The notes: generated by a model from the letters alone, not told the origin. Shown: positions 1 through 11,900, numbered from the stretch's first letter. The stretch is DNA of 64,000 nucleotides from Phallus indusiatus (GCA_027605045.1 JAQFWX010000003.1:2232001-2296000), one strand, 5' to 3'. A program made the numbers and translations.

Positions 1-591
1 AACACGCAAACTGCGCTCTAAATCACACATTCCTCTTCCAACATCATCTACTCCATCTCATGTCTTGCTCGTTCGAAAACGTGCCAAGAAAGCGAAGTCG
101 CAGAGGCGCACGACTTTGGGTCGATGTACGTGGACATGACGGACTGTCCCCCTTCAATCGTAGTCGCCGACTCTTCCTCTCCATCTAAATAGGAGTTGCA
201 GAATGTTCCTATCGAATACCTCGTCGACAAACTCAGAACGACGGGTAAAGGGTACGTCCAACCTCTTTGTATCCCATCATCTGCGATCCTAATTCCCGTT
301 TGTAGAATACCTCAAGCGGCATGCTCATCCGCGACCCAGCCACCCACAAACTGCTACCCTCGCGAACTTGAGCTCTTTATTCGTTCCTCTGCATTCACAC
401 TGCTATCTCACATCTCCGCTGTCTACTCTCGCACACCCAATGATCAAGACACTGCATCTAAAAAACCCAAGAACGTGGCGCTTCATTCAGCACATGACAT
501 AGTCCTCGCAGCGCATTGCGCTAATCTTCCCCCTTCACCAACACCAGAACGTTCATCCGAGCCTTCGTCGTCACCACGGAAGCTCCCAATT
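1..591. repeat. Host repeat R, copy 1, left half
   Basis: This stretch resembles two later places, 13830-14300 and 14525-15240, over several hundred bases with many substitutions. Shared landmarks are the tcttgcttgttcgaaaac-like block, the acgactttggg block, the cacatcttcgccgtctac block and the caacaccagaac block. Copy 1 stops at 591 where the LTR element begins and resumes at 7434. No reading frame is conserved between copies, so it looks like a decayed gene or an old non-coding repeat. I do not recognise it. Confidence 0.6.
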
Positions 592-889
592 TGTAAGAAA
601 TAGATAAAGTCCGTGTCACCCGCGGTAATAAAAGCCGCGGTAATAGAATTTCTTTTGTCTTGTTTACTTTAGAAAACTTTAATTCTTTTCTTTATTTCTA
701 ATAATGATTTATAATCTTTTGCTTACTTACTTTACTTTAATAATATTTACATAATCTTTCTATTTTCGTATAAATACTTGAGTTTTGTATATATGCTCCT
801 TAGCTTTGAACTACGAGGATTTACAACACTCAACTGCGTGTCTATCTAAGTTAACTAAAGCTACTTGTAAACAGTCTCCGACTTTTACA
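592..889 (+). repeat. 5' LTR of Ty3-1
   Basis: It runs from TGTAAG to TTTTACA, 298 bp. It contains a CCGCGG inverted pair near its start and AT-rich TATA-like stretches (gtataaatac, gtatatatgc) in the second half. It reads as identical to 7136-7433. Confidence 0.93.
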
Positions 890-2535
890 TCTTTTTTGAG
901 TCTATTCTTTCTTCGTACTACTTCTTAATCTTACCAGCGTCGGATTGATCACCCGATGTCTAATTCTTTGTCGACATCTACCAACGTCCCGGACGAGACC
1001 TCATTCTCCTCTTCTTCGTTTGTCTCTTCTTCGTCTTCACCCAACGCCACTCCGACTCTTCGACCCGCCGAGTTTACCTCCGACCAACGCGAGACCAGTG
1101 CCAGCGACGATGGCTATCAGCATCGTCAGCTGCGCAGCGGGACTGTTCGTCCTGAGCAAGCTGTGTGGGAAAGGAGGAGATATGAGAGGAGAGGTGATGG
1201 CGAGGATAGGGCTGAGGGAAATCCATCTTCGGATGCTGGAAACCCTTCACAGGGTAGTGGCGAAGCTGGGTTGGAAGGACCAGCGAGCGAGGGAGGAGGA
1301 TTGATGGCAGAGGAGCAAGGCCCTGTGGCAGAGGGAGTTACGCTGACAGTAGACGGTCTGAGACAGAGGTTGGACCGAGTCAGTGAGGATAGGACCCAGA
1401 TGCAGGATGACATGGGGCGAATTGAGACTGAAATGAGAAGAATGGGATTTTTGCAGGAGAGGGCTAATAATGTGACTAGAAGCATAGAAAATAGTCAGAG
1501 AAATGATAGTGAATTTGTGGAGCCTAGTAATACTGTACGAGTTGTTGAAGCTCCAGTGCCTGTGTTGAACACGGACAGACAGTTCTTCAGTAACTGGTTT
1601 GAGAACGCCGGTGAGGATAGCGCGAATCGGGAAGGACAGACGGCTGAGAATAATGGAACGGTTAAAGCAGAAGCTGAAACTGGGGAACAAGGCGAGGGAG
1701 GAACCGCCACTAGGAGGAACGCCACTTTAGGCGAGAGTGAGACAGGAGGGCCTGTGGCAGAACCTAAGTCTCAGAAGTCTTACAGTGAGGTTGTGGCGGA
1801 AGGTACACCTGCTGCACCTGCTGTACTTGCTGAAATTATTCCTAAGAGTAAAGGAAAATCAGCTAAATCTAAGAATAAGAAGAAGAATGACTATTTTCTA
1901 TGCTTCTAGTCACATTATTAGCCCTCTCCTGCAAAAATCCCATTCTTCTCATTTCAGTCTCAATTCGCCCCATGTCATCCTGCATCTGGGTCCTATCCTC
2001 ACTGACTCGGTCCAACCTCTGTCTCAGACCGTCTACTGTCAGCGTAACTCCCTCTGCCACAGGGCCTTGCTCCTCTGCCATCAATCCTCCTCCCTCGCTC
2101 GCTGGTCCTTCCAACCCAGCTTCGCCACTACCCTGTGAAGGGTTTCCAGCATCCGAAGATGGATTTCCCTCAGCCCTATCCTCGCCATCACCTCTCCTCT
2201 CATATCTCCTCCTTTCCCACACAGCTTGCTCAGGACGAACAGTCCCGCTGCGCAGCTGACGATGCTGATAGCCATCGTCGCTGGCACTGGTCTCGCGTTG
2301 GTCGGAGGTAAACTCGGCGGGTCGAAGAGTCGGAGTGGCGTTGGGTGAAGACGAAGAAGAGACAAACGAAGAAGAGGAGAATGAGGTCTCGTCCGGGACG
2401 TTGGTAGATGTCGACAAAGAATTAGACATCGGGTGATCAATCCGACGCTGGTAAGATTAAGAAGTAGTACGAAGAAAGAATAGACTCAAAAAAGATGTAA
2501 AAGTCGGAGACTGTTTACAAGTAGCTTTAGTTAAC
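850..2535. repeat. Perfect 648 bp inverted repeat (arms 850-1497 and 1888-2535)
   Basis: The left arm covers the last 40 bases of the 5' LTR, the leader and the first 180 codons of gag. The right arm is its reverse complement (each pair of positions sums to 3385), so the opposite strand encodes the same gag N-terminus beginning at 2429. The arms show no difference by eye. The 390 bp between them continues the gag frame. This is not a normal part of a Ty3 element. Confidence 0.92.
956..1909 (+). CDS. Gag N-terminal fragment of Ty3-1
   Basis: The frame opens with ATG at 956, 66 bases after the LTR, and encodes 317 residues. It is rich in Ser, Glu and Gly, with low-complexity acidic stretches and a Lys-rich end (KSKGKSAKSKNKKK). 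The middle has a short heptad-like segment around RLDRVSEDRTQMQDDMGRIE, suggesting a coiled coil. The capsid core is not here; an inverted piece of it lies at about 3273-3729. The last codons come from the inverted arm, so the C-terminus is artificial. The role as a gag leader is inferred from its position after the LTR, not from recognised homology. Confidence 0.6.
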   Translation: MSNSLSTSTNVPDETSFSSSSFVSSSSSPNATPTLRPAEFTSDQRETSASDDGYQHRQLRSGTVRPEQAVWERRRYERRGDGEDRAEGNPSSDAGNPSQGSGEAGLEGPASEGGGLMAEEQGPVAEGVTLTVDGLRQRLDRVSEDRTQMQDDMGRIETEMRRMGFLQERANNVTRSIENSQRNDSEFVEPSNTVRVVEAPVPVLNTDRQFFSNWFENAGEDSANREGQTAENNGTVKAEAETGEQGEGGTATRRNATLGESETGGPVAEPKSQKSYSEVVAEGTPAAPAVLAEIIPKSKGKSAKSKNKKKNDYFLCF

Positions 2536-3272
2536 GCAAAGCCACTAATATTGCAAATGGCGGTGCAAGGCTCACGTTCTAAAGTAAATTGGAGTACCAC
2601 CGTTGACTTCCGCTACCAAAATATTAATAGTATGCGGCGTTTTGACATTGTGAATCTTGAGAATTATGATATCATCTTGGGGACGCCGTTTATCTTTCAA
2701 CATCGGGTTATGCTGGGACTTAATCCGACAAGGGTATTAATAGGGTGTAATGAACCAGAAGATATCGAAGGAGATGAAGTATTTACCATGAGTTCTACAC
2801 TGATAGCGTCGTTTGAGGACGAACTGGACAAAGTCCGCGCGATGCTGCGAAATGAGGCAGAGGATCTATGTCAAACGGCAGAGACGTCAGAATTACCCCC
2901 TTTCAGAAAGATCAATCATGTCATACCGTTGATTGATGAAAATAAGTTGTATTCTTGGAGACCGAGCCGTTGCCCAGAAGCATTACGCAAGGTTTGGCAG
3001 GAGAAAAAGAATGCGTATTTAAGGAGTGGGAGGTGGCGACTTGCAACGGGAACTAATGCGCTACCGTTGTTAATATTGCCTAAGCCTAACAAAGGAGGAG
3101 AGCTTGTTCCTCTCATTAGGACTGTGGTAGATAAGCGTGAGCAGAATAAAAACACGCTGAAATTGAAGACACCATTACCTGACATGTCGCTGATTTTGCG
3201 TAATGTCATACGACATAAGTACAGGAGTTTGCTGGACGGGAAAGACGCCTATGAACAGATCAGAATTGTCCG
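2536..3272 (+). pseudogene. Ty3-1 protease C-terminus and reverse transcriptase N-terminus
   Basis: The frame reads from the late part of a retropepsin-like domain (FDIVNLENYDIILGTPFIF, comparable to FDIVNIDYYDVIIGVPFL in element G) through the linker and the start of reverse transcriptase (VVDKREQNKNTLK, then LLDGKDAYEQIRI, matching KIDLTEAYEQVRI in G). It breaks at about 3270, where an inverted gag segment begins. The protease catalytic D-S/T-G and the YxDD motif are absent. Upstream it abuts the end of the inverted arm at 2535. It is a dead fragment. Confidence 0.8.
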
Positions 3273-3729
3273 CCTCAAAATGAATAGCTCTCCTTATCAG
3301 CTCTTTTAGAGACGTGCTTTCCGGGCTGCAACAAGCTTTCATCCATTCCAACCGTATGTATTGTGCAGCACCATCCCAAATTATTTGCACTTGCTGACGT
3401 TTGTTCACATCAGGAAAACGTTTGGCCAAAGTCTGGACATCGCGAGCGAAATCACGGAAATAGGACTGTCCCTGGTAAGATCGCATAAGTCTTCTCCTAA
3501 GCTGTAACTTATAATCAGGCGGGAAACAGTAATCAAACAACGCATTAAATATCCGTCGTAAGGTCCATTTCTTAGTCTTCAAAGCGACATATTTCATGTA
3601 GAAAACACTAGCTTTGTCTCCCACAAAATTTACCAATAGTCGCACCGCCCATTTCTTAGACAATCCCATTCGCTTCACCCAAACTTTTACCGCAAAAATC
3701 CAGTGATCAAATTCGTCCAAGTTAGTCAA
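3273..3729 (-). pseudogene. Gag capsid segment of Ty3-1 in inverse orientation
   Basis: The minus strand encodes a retrotransposon gag core of about 150 residues: FDHWIFAVKVWVKRMG, then DKASVFYMKYVA, then SYFRDFARDVQTLAKRFPD. It resembles the gag core of element G (roughly 44100-44620). It is embedded between the reverse transcriptase N-terminus and the RNase H, both on the plus strand, so it has been inverted within the element and replaces the reverse transcriptase catalytic core. Confidence 0.75.
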
Positions 3730-3755
3730 GCAACACCGAGATAACCATCGTGTTG

Positions 3756-6700
3756 CAATAGATTACTCACCAAACGCGGAACGGATTAACTTGGTGACGG
3801 ATGCATGTTTGACTGGTGCGAGTGGTGTATTGAGTCAAGGAAATGATGTTAGCACCGCATCTGTTGTGGAATTTTGGTCGGGAAAGTTCAACGTTGCACA
3901 ACAAAATTATCCGGTGCATGAGCAGGAGTTGTTGGCAATAGTGGAGTCATTGAAACGTTTCCGCTCGCAGTTGCTAGGTGTTAAATTCCGCATCTGCACA
4001 GATCATAAGGGGCTGGAATACTTTATGTCGCAAAAACATCTCTCACCACGGCAACACCGTTGGCTCGATGTTCTGAATGAGTTCGACTTTGAGATTCATT
4101 ATATTCCCGGAGAGTCAAACAAGTTAGCAGATGCACTTTCGCGGATATATAGTAACGAACCTGATGGAACGGTTCGCGCTGCAAGTGAATTCATTAAGGA
4201 CAATGATGATGATGAAAAGGAGAAAGAGATGGAGAGCTTTGCTGCATTCCTACGTTCACGTTCAGCACCAATTTACACTGCGGATGTAGGAGTCTTACCT
4301 GCAAGAAGGTCTTCGCGACTAGCACAGAAGGACCAATCCAAGTTCCGGCAGGTTTTGAACGCTGTGAAACGAAAAGTTAACAGAAAGAAGAGAAAGGACC
4401 TTGCAACAGAGAGCGAACATACCGATAAGACAGAGAGCATGGAGACTCCGGAGGTAAAGAAAGTCTCTTTTGATGAACCACCGGAATTAGTGGAGATAGA
4501 TGAGGATGAGGAGATGGGGGAACAGGTTGAGAGGACAGAGGAGGAAGCGACGAGAACTGCAGATGAAGCAGAAGATGGAGATAAGACTGTGGAAGCTCCG
4601 TTAATTTGGGATTTAATTGCGGAGGAAGGTTGGGGAATGGACATACCAGGATTGATAAGGAACACCTATAAGCGGGATGCTTTTTTCAACCATATAATGG
4701 GAAACGTCGACCACTATAAAGACTTCATGTTGAAGGATGGCCTCCTCTACATGACATCTAATAGTTCGGAATGTCTATGTATACCAAATGTTAATGCTGG
4801 ACGACGGAAGGTCCGCGAGATTATAATTACCCACGGACATTCATTGTTAGCGCACCTGGGCGCATATAAAACATATACTTATTTGCGGGAACAGGTGTGG
4901 TGGCCTAGTATGCTGGAAGATATTAAGGCTTTCTGCAAGACTTGTCAGCTGTGCGCACGAACGAAAAGCAGCAATCAGTCACCTTTGGGTTTGCTACGAC
5001 CATTGGAAGTACCTTCGCGACCATGGCAAGCAATAGGTATAGACTTTGTTGGACCGCTACCAGCTTCGAGGAATCGGAATGGAGAGTACGACCAGTTGTG
5101 TGTAATCATAGACCACTTAACGAGCATGGTGCATTTGGTACCTACACGCACAACATACACAGCTAGGGACATGGCTGAGGTCGTTTTCGACAATGTTTAT
5201 AAGTTGCATGGCTTACCAGAAAGAATAATCAGCGATCGCGACTCTTTGTTCACGAGCACATTCTGGCGTGAACTTAACCGATTGCTGAAAACAGAGATGA
5301 GAATGTCTTCTTCTTTCCATCCACAAACCGACGGTATGACGGAACGGGCTAACAGAACAGTTGTGCAAATGTTGCGTCAGTGTGTGTCGAGGGATCAGAA
5401 GGATTGGGTTGCACGGTTACCTGGAATAGAGTTTGCATTGAACTGTGCACGCTCGGCTACCACGGGATTTTCACCGTTCTACTTGAACTATGGGCAAATG
5501 CCTAGACCGTTGCTTTGGGATCAGGCATCGTTTTATCCAGGAGTAGAGGCTTTTGCGGAGAAGATGAAGGAAGCGATCATGAATGCGCATGACCACATTA
5601 TCGCGGCACGCGTAAAACAAACACGACATGCCAATAGACGTCGCCGCGAAGCTTCGTTTGAAGTGGAAGACCTAGTTTATTTATCGACTAAGAACCTGCG
5701 TCTGCCGAAAAATCATGCACGAAAACTCGTACCAAAGTTTATCGGGCCATTCAAGATTGTGCAGGTAATGGAACCTGGTTCTAGTTACAAATTGGAGTTA
5801 TCACGCGACCTAGTAAGAAGAGGCGTTCACCCTGTGTTCCACGCGAGTTTGTTAAGGATACACATACCAAACGATGACCGACGTTTCCCTGGGAGACAGT
5901 TTGATCAAGTTCCTAGTCTCGGAGGAAGAGCGAAGGAATGGGCCGTGGATCGCATCCTGTCTCATGCTGGACGGGGTGATGATGCAATGTTTGAGACCAA
6001 ATGGAAGTCTGGGGATATAACATGGCTAACTTTAGCGGAAGCTAGGGATTTAGAGGCGCTGAATACGTACCTTGACGCCATGGGTGTGAATAACCCCAAA
6101 AATTTGCCACTTCCGAAACAAACTGTTCCGGAAAACCACACGGCATTACGTGCGATAAATGTCGCAGACAGTGTAATGGTGAATCAGGAGTCTCATTCTG
6201 AAAAGATATATAAAGGGTCGAAAATTGACAGAAAGCGGTATAACACACCTATTCTAACTTGTAATTCAATCATGCCTTTTGTGTCTACTCCTATCTCCAC
6301 CACTGGCGAAAGCCTGACATTCACACCTCAACAATTCAGTAGAGTTATGCATGAGGTGCGCAAATCTTACCAAGCGGGTTTGGAAGTTCGCCAGCGCGAG
6401 CTGTTTGACTACGCTATGTACGCTGGAGGACCGCTTATGAACATGGGTGGTGGACAGCCTTCTTACACTGTCAATGACGCCCCTATCGCGCCGCGCGCCA
6501 TGCGTCAGATTGGAGGACCTCCTGCTAATCAGAACAATACTCACAAGTTCAAGAAGCAGGGACCAAATAGTCTCATTGATCGTATGGATCGGGGTGGCGG
6601 CGCCGCGAAGGATTTTCGTCAGGGTCGTCGCTCCAGGGGTGGTAGAGGTGGGAAATCGAGCTTGGCTTCGCGCCTTGCTGGAAATACTGCCGGGAATGGC

Positions 6701-7060
6701 AATGGAGGGCGCGTTAATGATCACAACAGGGATGGCAATAACGATTCGGGTGGGGGCACCGTCGATAACGTTGACCAGGGTGTTAGAGGCGACGACGACG
6801 GCGGAAAAAGTTCAAACTCCGGTTCCCCACGTGACAATGACGCGACCTCTAGCAAGGGTAAAGAGGTTGATTTGTTTGGCGATTTTGTGAAAGATTTTGG
6901 GGAGCAGGTTGACGACGCTGATGCTGATGGTGAAGTTGTGCGCATGGAGGACATTATAGAGTCTACCGGAAGCCCTATTCCGAGTCGCGTTCCGAGCCCT
7001 TTCGACGATGACGACGACTGGCCAGGGATCAGTGATGGTGAAGGTGGTTGGATCCGTTGA
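3756..7060 (+). CDS. Ty3-1 RNase H, integrase, chromodomain and long C-terminal extension
   Basis: This is the 3' part of pol. RNase H begins LVTDACLTGASG (about 3791), with HEQELLAIVESL and TDHKGLEYF following. The integrase zinc-binding segment HGHSLLAHLGAYKTY then CKTCQLC lies near 4830-4960. The D-D-E core shows IGIDFVGPLP (about 5034), SDRDSLFT (about 5230) and TERANR (about 5340). A chromodomain-like segment EWAVDRILSHAG follows near 5935-6075. About 260 further residues follow (6260-7060), with an RGG-rich tract (RSRGGRGGKSS) and an acidic C-terminus; these are unusual for pol and resemble a gag-like or nucleic-acid-binding tail. It is in frame from the inversion junction and stops just before the polypurine tract. 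No translation start is evident, because the normal gag-pol fusion is broken. Confidence 0.85.
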
Positions 7061-7075
7061 ACTGCCCGGTTCAGG

Positions 7076-7135
7076 CAGTGGAGGGCGGATGTAAAAAAGT
7101 TATAGAACACTCGTAAACGAGTGTTGGAGGGCGGA
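7076..7135 (+). other. Duplicated polypurine tract with hairpin, Ty3-1 3' end
   Basis: The block tggagggcggatgtaa occurs twice, at about 7079 and about 7125, the second copy running directly into the 3' LTR. Between them is a perfect 8 bp stem with a TAAA loop (aacactcg/cgagtgtt, 7107-7126). The second block is the expected plus-strand primer. Confidence 0.6.
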
Positions 7136-7433
7136 TGTAAGAAATAGATAAAGTCCGTGTCACCCGCGGTAATAAAAGCCGCGGTAATAGAATTTCTTTT
7201 GTCTTGTTTACTTTAGAAAACTTTAATTCTTTTCTTTATTTCTAATAATGATTTATAATCTTTTGCTTACTTACTTTACTTTAATAATATTTACATAATC
7301 TTTCTATTTTCGTATAAATACTTGAGTTTTGTATATATGCTCCTTAGCTTTGAACTACGAGGATTTACAACACTCAACTGCGTGTCTATCTAAGTTAACT
7401 AAAGCTACTTGTAAACAGTCTCCGACTTTTACA
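7136..7433 (+). repeat. 3' LTR of Ty3-1
   Basis: It is 298 bp and reads identical to 592-889. It is followed at 7434 by the CAATT target duplication. Confidence 0.93.
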
Positions 7434-7725
7434 CAATTGCACCTTCCCATCACCTAATAATACATCCCCGCTTCTTCTCACCTGCCTTTACACCAAGCAA
7501 CCCAACGCCTCTTCGTAGCCCTGCTCCCATCGACACAACCCTCTCAAACCCAACGCCCCCTACCTCGGAATCGCAACCTCCAACCCTCCAATTACTCGCA
7601 CAACTGATCAAGCACTAGCACAAACCTACATAACAGAGGCTCTCTTAGCACACATAGCACGCGTACATGGTTTGTAGGCTAACACGATTGCTTCCGGTGT
7701 GTCGGATGAGGATTTGTGAAGGGTT
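7434..7725. repeat. Host repeat R, copy 1, right half
   Basis: This continues copy 1 after the LTR element. It resembles 13400-13640 and 15175-15480, sharing the caccaagcaac, ctcttagcacacatagcac and gtgtcggatgag blocks. The join across the element gives the pre-insertion site directly. Confidence 0.6.
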
Positions 7726-8919
7726 GTTCAGTCCTGTGTGCTGTTTTGATTTCCGGCCCAGAAGTTGGCATGTCAGCGCAGTAAGTAGTACTACTCGTAT
7801 GGTTACTTTATTATTTGTTAATTTGTGATGTATAAATTAGAAAGAAAGACATTGTTACCTGTAGTACTATTTTAATCATCAAAGGTCTTTGTACGCGTGC
7901 GACAAATCAATCCGTAAAAAGAAAATTCGTACCAGCCATTCACACAAACTGTCAACGCTTCGCTAGCTGGCGTAGTGGTATGTAGGACAACGAGCGGATA
8001 CACTTTGATTGTGAGTGATAGACGCCTTTCTCAGCCCAGTCTGCACTAAAGGTGGCAAGGTAAGGCTGAAAATCCTGGGAGCGAACGAACGCGCAATTCA
8101 TATACAAGATATGAATTCCATATTGGTCATTCATATGGATATTAACGTGTAACTTGAAGGCAATTAAATGCATTTTGCCATGATATTGTTGCAGAGCCAC
8201 CAGCATTTGGACTATTGACAGCACCTCAATACAACATCGACGTTCAACGTTCAATAACCAAAGGGATGCGAGATGTACCATGCTGCAATAGAAATGTCTG
8301 TGGTGTTTTTTTTTATCCTGAGCTTAATTTAGTGGGAGGCGCACCGAAAGAAACAACCACCTGCACAAACCGATATATCTACATTTCGATGCGATTTATC
8401 AGTGGATGCTGACGCCGCTGACGTCGAAACGAATTCAACTGTCCACCGAGCCTTCCGAAGGTCAAGGCAAATATTGATCTGACAGAACGTATTGGGTCCT
8501 CCTGCAGCAACCCGCGCCAAAATCCAAAATCTTTTCTTCGTGGTAAAATAACTGAACGTGCACAGCAAGTTTATTCCCCTTCCGGATGGCACTTCACAAT
8601 GATTCCTTCCACAATTTATCGGAGTTTTATCTAACTGAATCTTTCGAAGCAGATTTCTATACAGGTTCTTTTGTTCTCCCAGAATTGTCACCTACCCTCG
8701 AATTACCGGAATATAAACGTCTCTCATCCGATAGAATTGGTTGTTGGGAGATCACACGAAGTTGTGATCTACTTTTGAATTGCCATATACACATGTTGAT
8801 AACACGAGGTAATTGTGACATTCAACAGTTTCATAATTCTCTGTAGCAACGTTAACAGCACCCCCATCCTCTCAACCTAAAACCCCACATCGCAAGTGAC
8901 TAGTGACGGTCTCCCTTAC
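7726..8919. repeat. Left part of segmental duplication, copy A (upstream of DUF6535 gene A)
   Basis: From ttcagtcctgtgtgctg onward the sequence closely matches 20848-21674. Copy A has about 335 extra bases (roughly 7869-8200) between gtagtact and catttgg that are missing from copy B. Short open frames here are not conserved between copies. It presumably holds the promoter of gene A. I see no other gene. Confidence 0.7.
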
Positions 8920-11900
8920 ATGTCCGACGAAACGGCGAGCTTGAACAAAATCGAAATGCATGCCATTAGTAGTGGCAGCCTTCCAAGCGTCAAAGCTCAA
9001 AACAACCTGGAATCTGAAGCTGGAGGCGGCGAATTCTCTGGGAGTGTCAAACCGGATAAGCTCTCACAGCACAACCCGGATGCACATCATGATGATGGTA
9101 ATTTGGGCGACCACGACGGCCAACATGGAGGGACCAATACGCCCATTCAAGCCGACAGTATCAAGCCACCACAGACAAACGATGAACCGGCTTCCTTGAA
9201 CGAGGAGAAAAACGAACATTCTCAGGCTCAGGCTGCCGGCGCTGTACCAATGAATGGCGGACGGACTGATGAGAATATGGAAAGATTGGTAGGCCTCTTC
9301 CGCGAGTTTCTGGGTCAGTTTTTCGTTTTGAGGTTCAAATGAAAATATCTCTGGCGCTGGCGCTGACGCTGCATTTAACTTGTAGAGGCTGCATCCAATC
9401 CGGGTCCGGAAATGTCCAATAACAATTCTAATCCTCCGCACACTCAACGAAACGCGCCAGCACGCAAGAGGCTCTTCGGGTTGAAAAAGGGATTATCGCC
9501 AGACGTTGGTTGTGAGTGTTTCTTTAACTAACTCGATGTCATCTGTGCACTTTTAACATCTCGCCCCATAAGCAAGTAATCGATATGATTATGAGCAAAA
9601 ATATCCACGAGATGAATTCGGGAAAGAGACAGCGGCTAACGCTCGGATTTGGTTGACTTACCTTGACGAAGCCGAGGCATTTGATCGCGAGAGAGTAGAA
9701 GGGTGGAAAGAGACGGTTGATGTTCTCCTAGTTTTTGTAGGCAGAAGTTTGTTTTTTATTATGCCTTTCAAGGCTTATCTCTCATGTCAGGCTGGTCTCT
9801 TTTCTGGCGTTATAACAACTTTCATTTCACAGGCTTCCACAAGCCTTCAGCAAGATAACACACAGGTTACCGCGTCATTACAATTCGAAACGGTCCAAAT
9901 ACTCAGGGCACAGTTCAGTGGGCTACCTATAAGCAATGTACCCTCCTCAACGATAACCCCTAATTCACCATTCGCACCGTCAACAAATGCATCTTTGGTG
10001 AACGGTCTATGGTTCACCAGTCTGGCGATTACGCTATCTACAGCGCTGTTTGCTGTTCTGGCTAAACAATGGTTGTATTATTACGTGGCTTCGTTTTCCG
10101 GAACACCAAATGAAAAAGTGAGGGCGAGGCAATTACGGTTCAACGGTTTCGAACAGTGGAAGGTCGCAGCAATTGTTGACCTCCTACCTATCCTTCTTCA
10201 CATCGCTGTCAGTCTTTTCCTCACAGGGATTATGATATTATTATTCCCACTGGACCCTCGCATCGCCTGGACCATTGTGGTGATTACGGGAATCACCTTT
10301 ACATTATACTTCGTCTCCGTGATGTTACCCATTTGGTATCCAGAATGCCCATATACCACCTCGTTGACGATTTACGCTGGAATCGCTTTTTTCGTTCTGC
10401 GAGAAATTCTTCGTTGGGCTAGCATAATCTTCGGTAAAAGCTCCCAGGCTGTCTGGGGAAAAGCAAATGTTCAAGTTCGGCGTACAATTCAGCATCTCAT
10501 TCACTACACCTTGGGTGTCTTCCGGCGTCTTTTCATGTTCATCTTGAAGTTGGGTGGTGTCATTTGTCGCGATCTTGGAAGACATCTGCCTAGAATATTC
10601 TCTGGGGAATTCCCGAAATTCACAAAGTGGAGAGAAGAGAATATAAAAGAAGCTGTCTCAAACGCGACCCTTCTCGATGTCCAAGCGGTCAAATGGCTTT
10701 ACACGGCTTCGGCTGATAGGAGCGTCCATCGGATTATTGCTCGATCTGTAGCTGTCCACCCAACTATCGCTGAACAGTTTAAAAAGGATAACATAGACAC
10801 ACTCTCTCGTACTCTTGAGATCAGCGAGACAAATGTCCAGGATTTGCGTTATGGACTTTGTCTGGATCTCTTGGGTCGTGACGGTCATCACTGGCGTCTA
10901 CTCCATGATCATGTGGCCGAAAGTGAGCTGGAGGAAGGAGAGTGTAAAAGCTATCTTCGCCTTCCGATGATAAATTTCAATCACTACATCTATTTTGGAA
11001 TGAGATCCCTTCCCAATTTCTCACCGAGATACAATCAAGTATCCCTCAACCATTTAATCACCGGCGGTGATTCTGTCAAGCTCCCGCTAGCCATGTGGTG
11101 TTTTCTCCTAAACACGAAGCCATGGGATCGTAAAATTGCTGCGCATATACTCAACCCTAAATGGTCGAGTTCAAATCTCTTCCGTTTGAGTGTCGATCCC
11201 ACTCGTGAACTCGTAGATAGCGCGGGGTTAGTATCCTTCGGTAGTGGCGAGTTGGGATGGTGGAAATTTGAATACCTCTTTGATTTCTTCAATCTTGGCA
11301 AACCTGACTTTTCCTCAGAAACCAAAACCTATGCAACACGCTATCGTCTCCTTATCACCGTCTACCACCAACTTACCTCCGACCAACCGTTAATTACCAA
11401 CAAAGAAGAGAGACAGAAGTCATTGGAAAATCTGTTTGACAGCTTTAAGGTGTACTATGATGACTCCACTGTACGTAGGACACCTGAATACCGCTTCACT
11501 TTCTTCAAAGAGATTCTCTGCGTGGACTCCTTCTGGTCCGAGTCTATGACGGATGATGCCAGATCTCAGGCAGCACAGTGCCTGGGCAGGATTAGCGCCA
11601 AAGAGGCTGCCTTATTTCCTTGTGCGGATTATGACGAGCTCTCTCTCATATATCAATGGTGTTCACGAGATATCAACGAACGCTTATCAAATCGTACATA
11701 TCCCATTTTTACGGTCTTGCTCCTGTCACAGAACCGCCACCATTTATCCACAATCATCTCGAATGACCCCGAAGCCGCGTCCAACTTATCAACCTGTCTT
11801 CGAAACTTGGGGAGTTGTTACTATCCGAGCGAAGAGGGCAAGGTCATATACCCACTCTTAATGGATCTCCTCAAGTCTGTGGAGATGCCTCTGTTCACTC

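Larger units (their letters stand above)
592..7433 (+). mobile_element. Ty3/gypsy LTR retrotransposon, rearranged (Ty3-1)
   Basis: The element is bounded by 298 bp direct LTRs (592-889 and 7136-7433) that read as identical, start TGTAAG and end TTTTACA. It is flanked by a 5 bp target duplication CAATT (587-591 and 7434-7438), and the repeat R continues across the site. Internal order is gag N-terminus (956), an inverted copy of the 5' region (1888-2535), a protease/reverse-transcriptase fragment (2536 to about 3270), a gag capsid segment in inverse orientation (about 3273-3729), then RNase H, integrase and chromodomain (about 3756-7060). The zinc knuckle, protease active site and reverse transcriptase YxDD core are missing, so the copy cannot be autonomous. 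Identical LTRs and an intact target duplication suggest recent insertion in the scrambled form. Confidence 0.92.

Noticed and set aside
1126..1690. Minus-strand open frames opposite gag in Ty3-1
   Set aside because: They are created by the inverted repeat and by shadow coding; no splice or start context supports them.
592..7433. RIP-type mutation in the repeats
   Set aside because: The LTRs and the 648 bp arms read identical, leaving no C-to-T pattern to assess; older copies were not counted.
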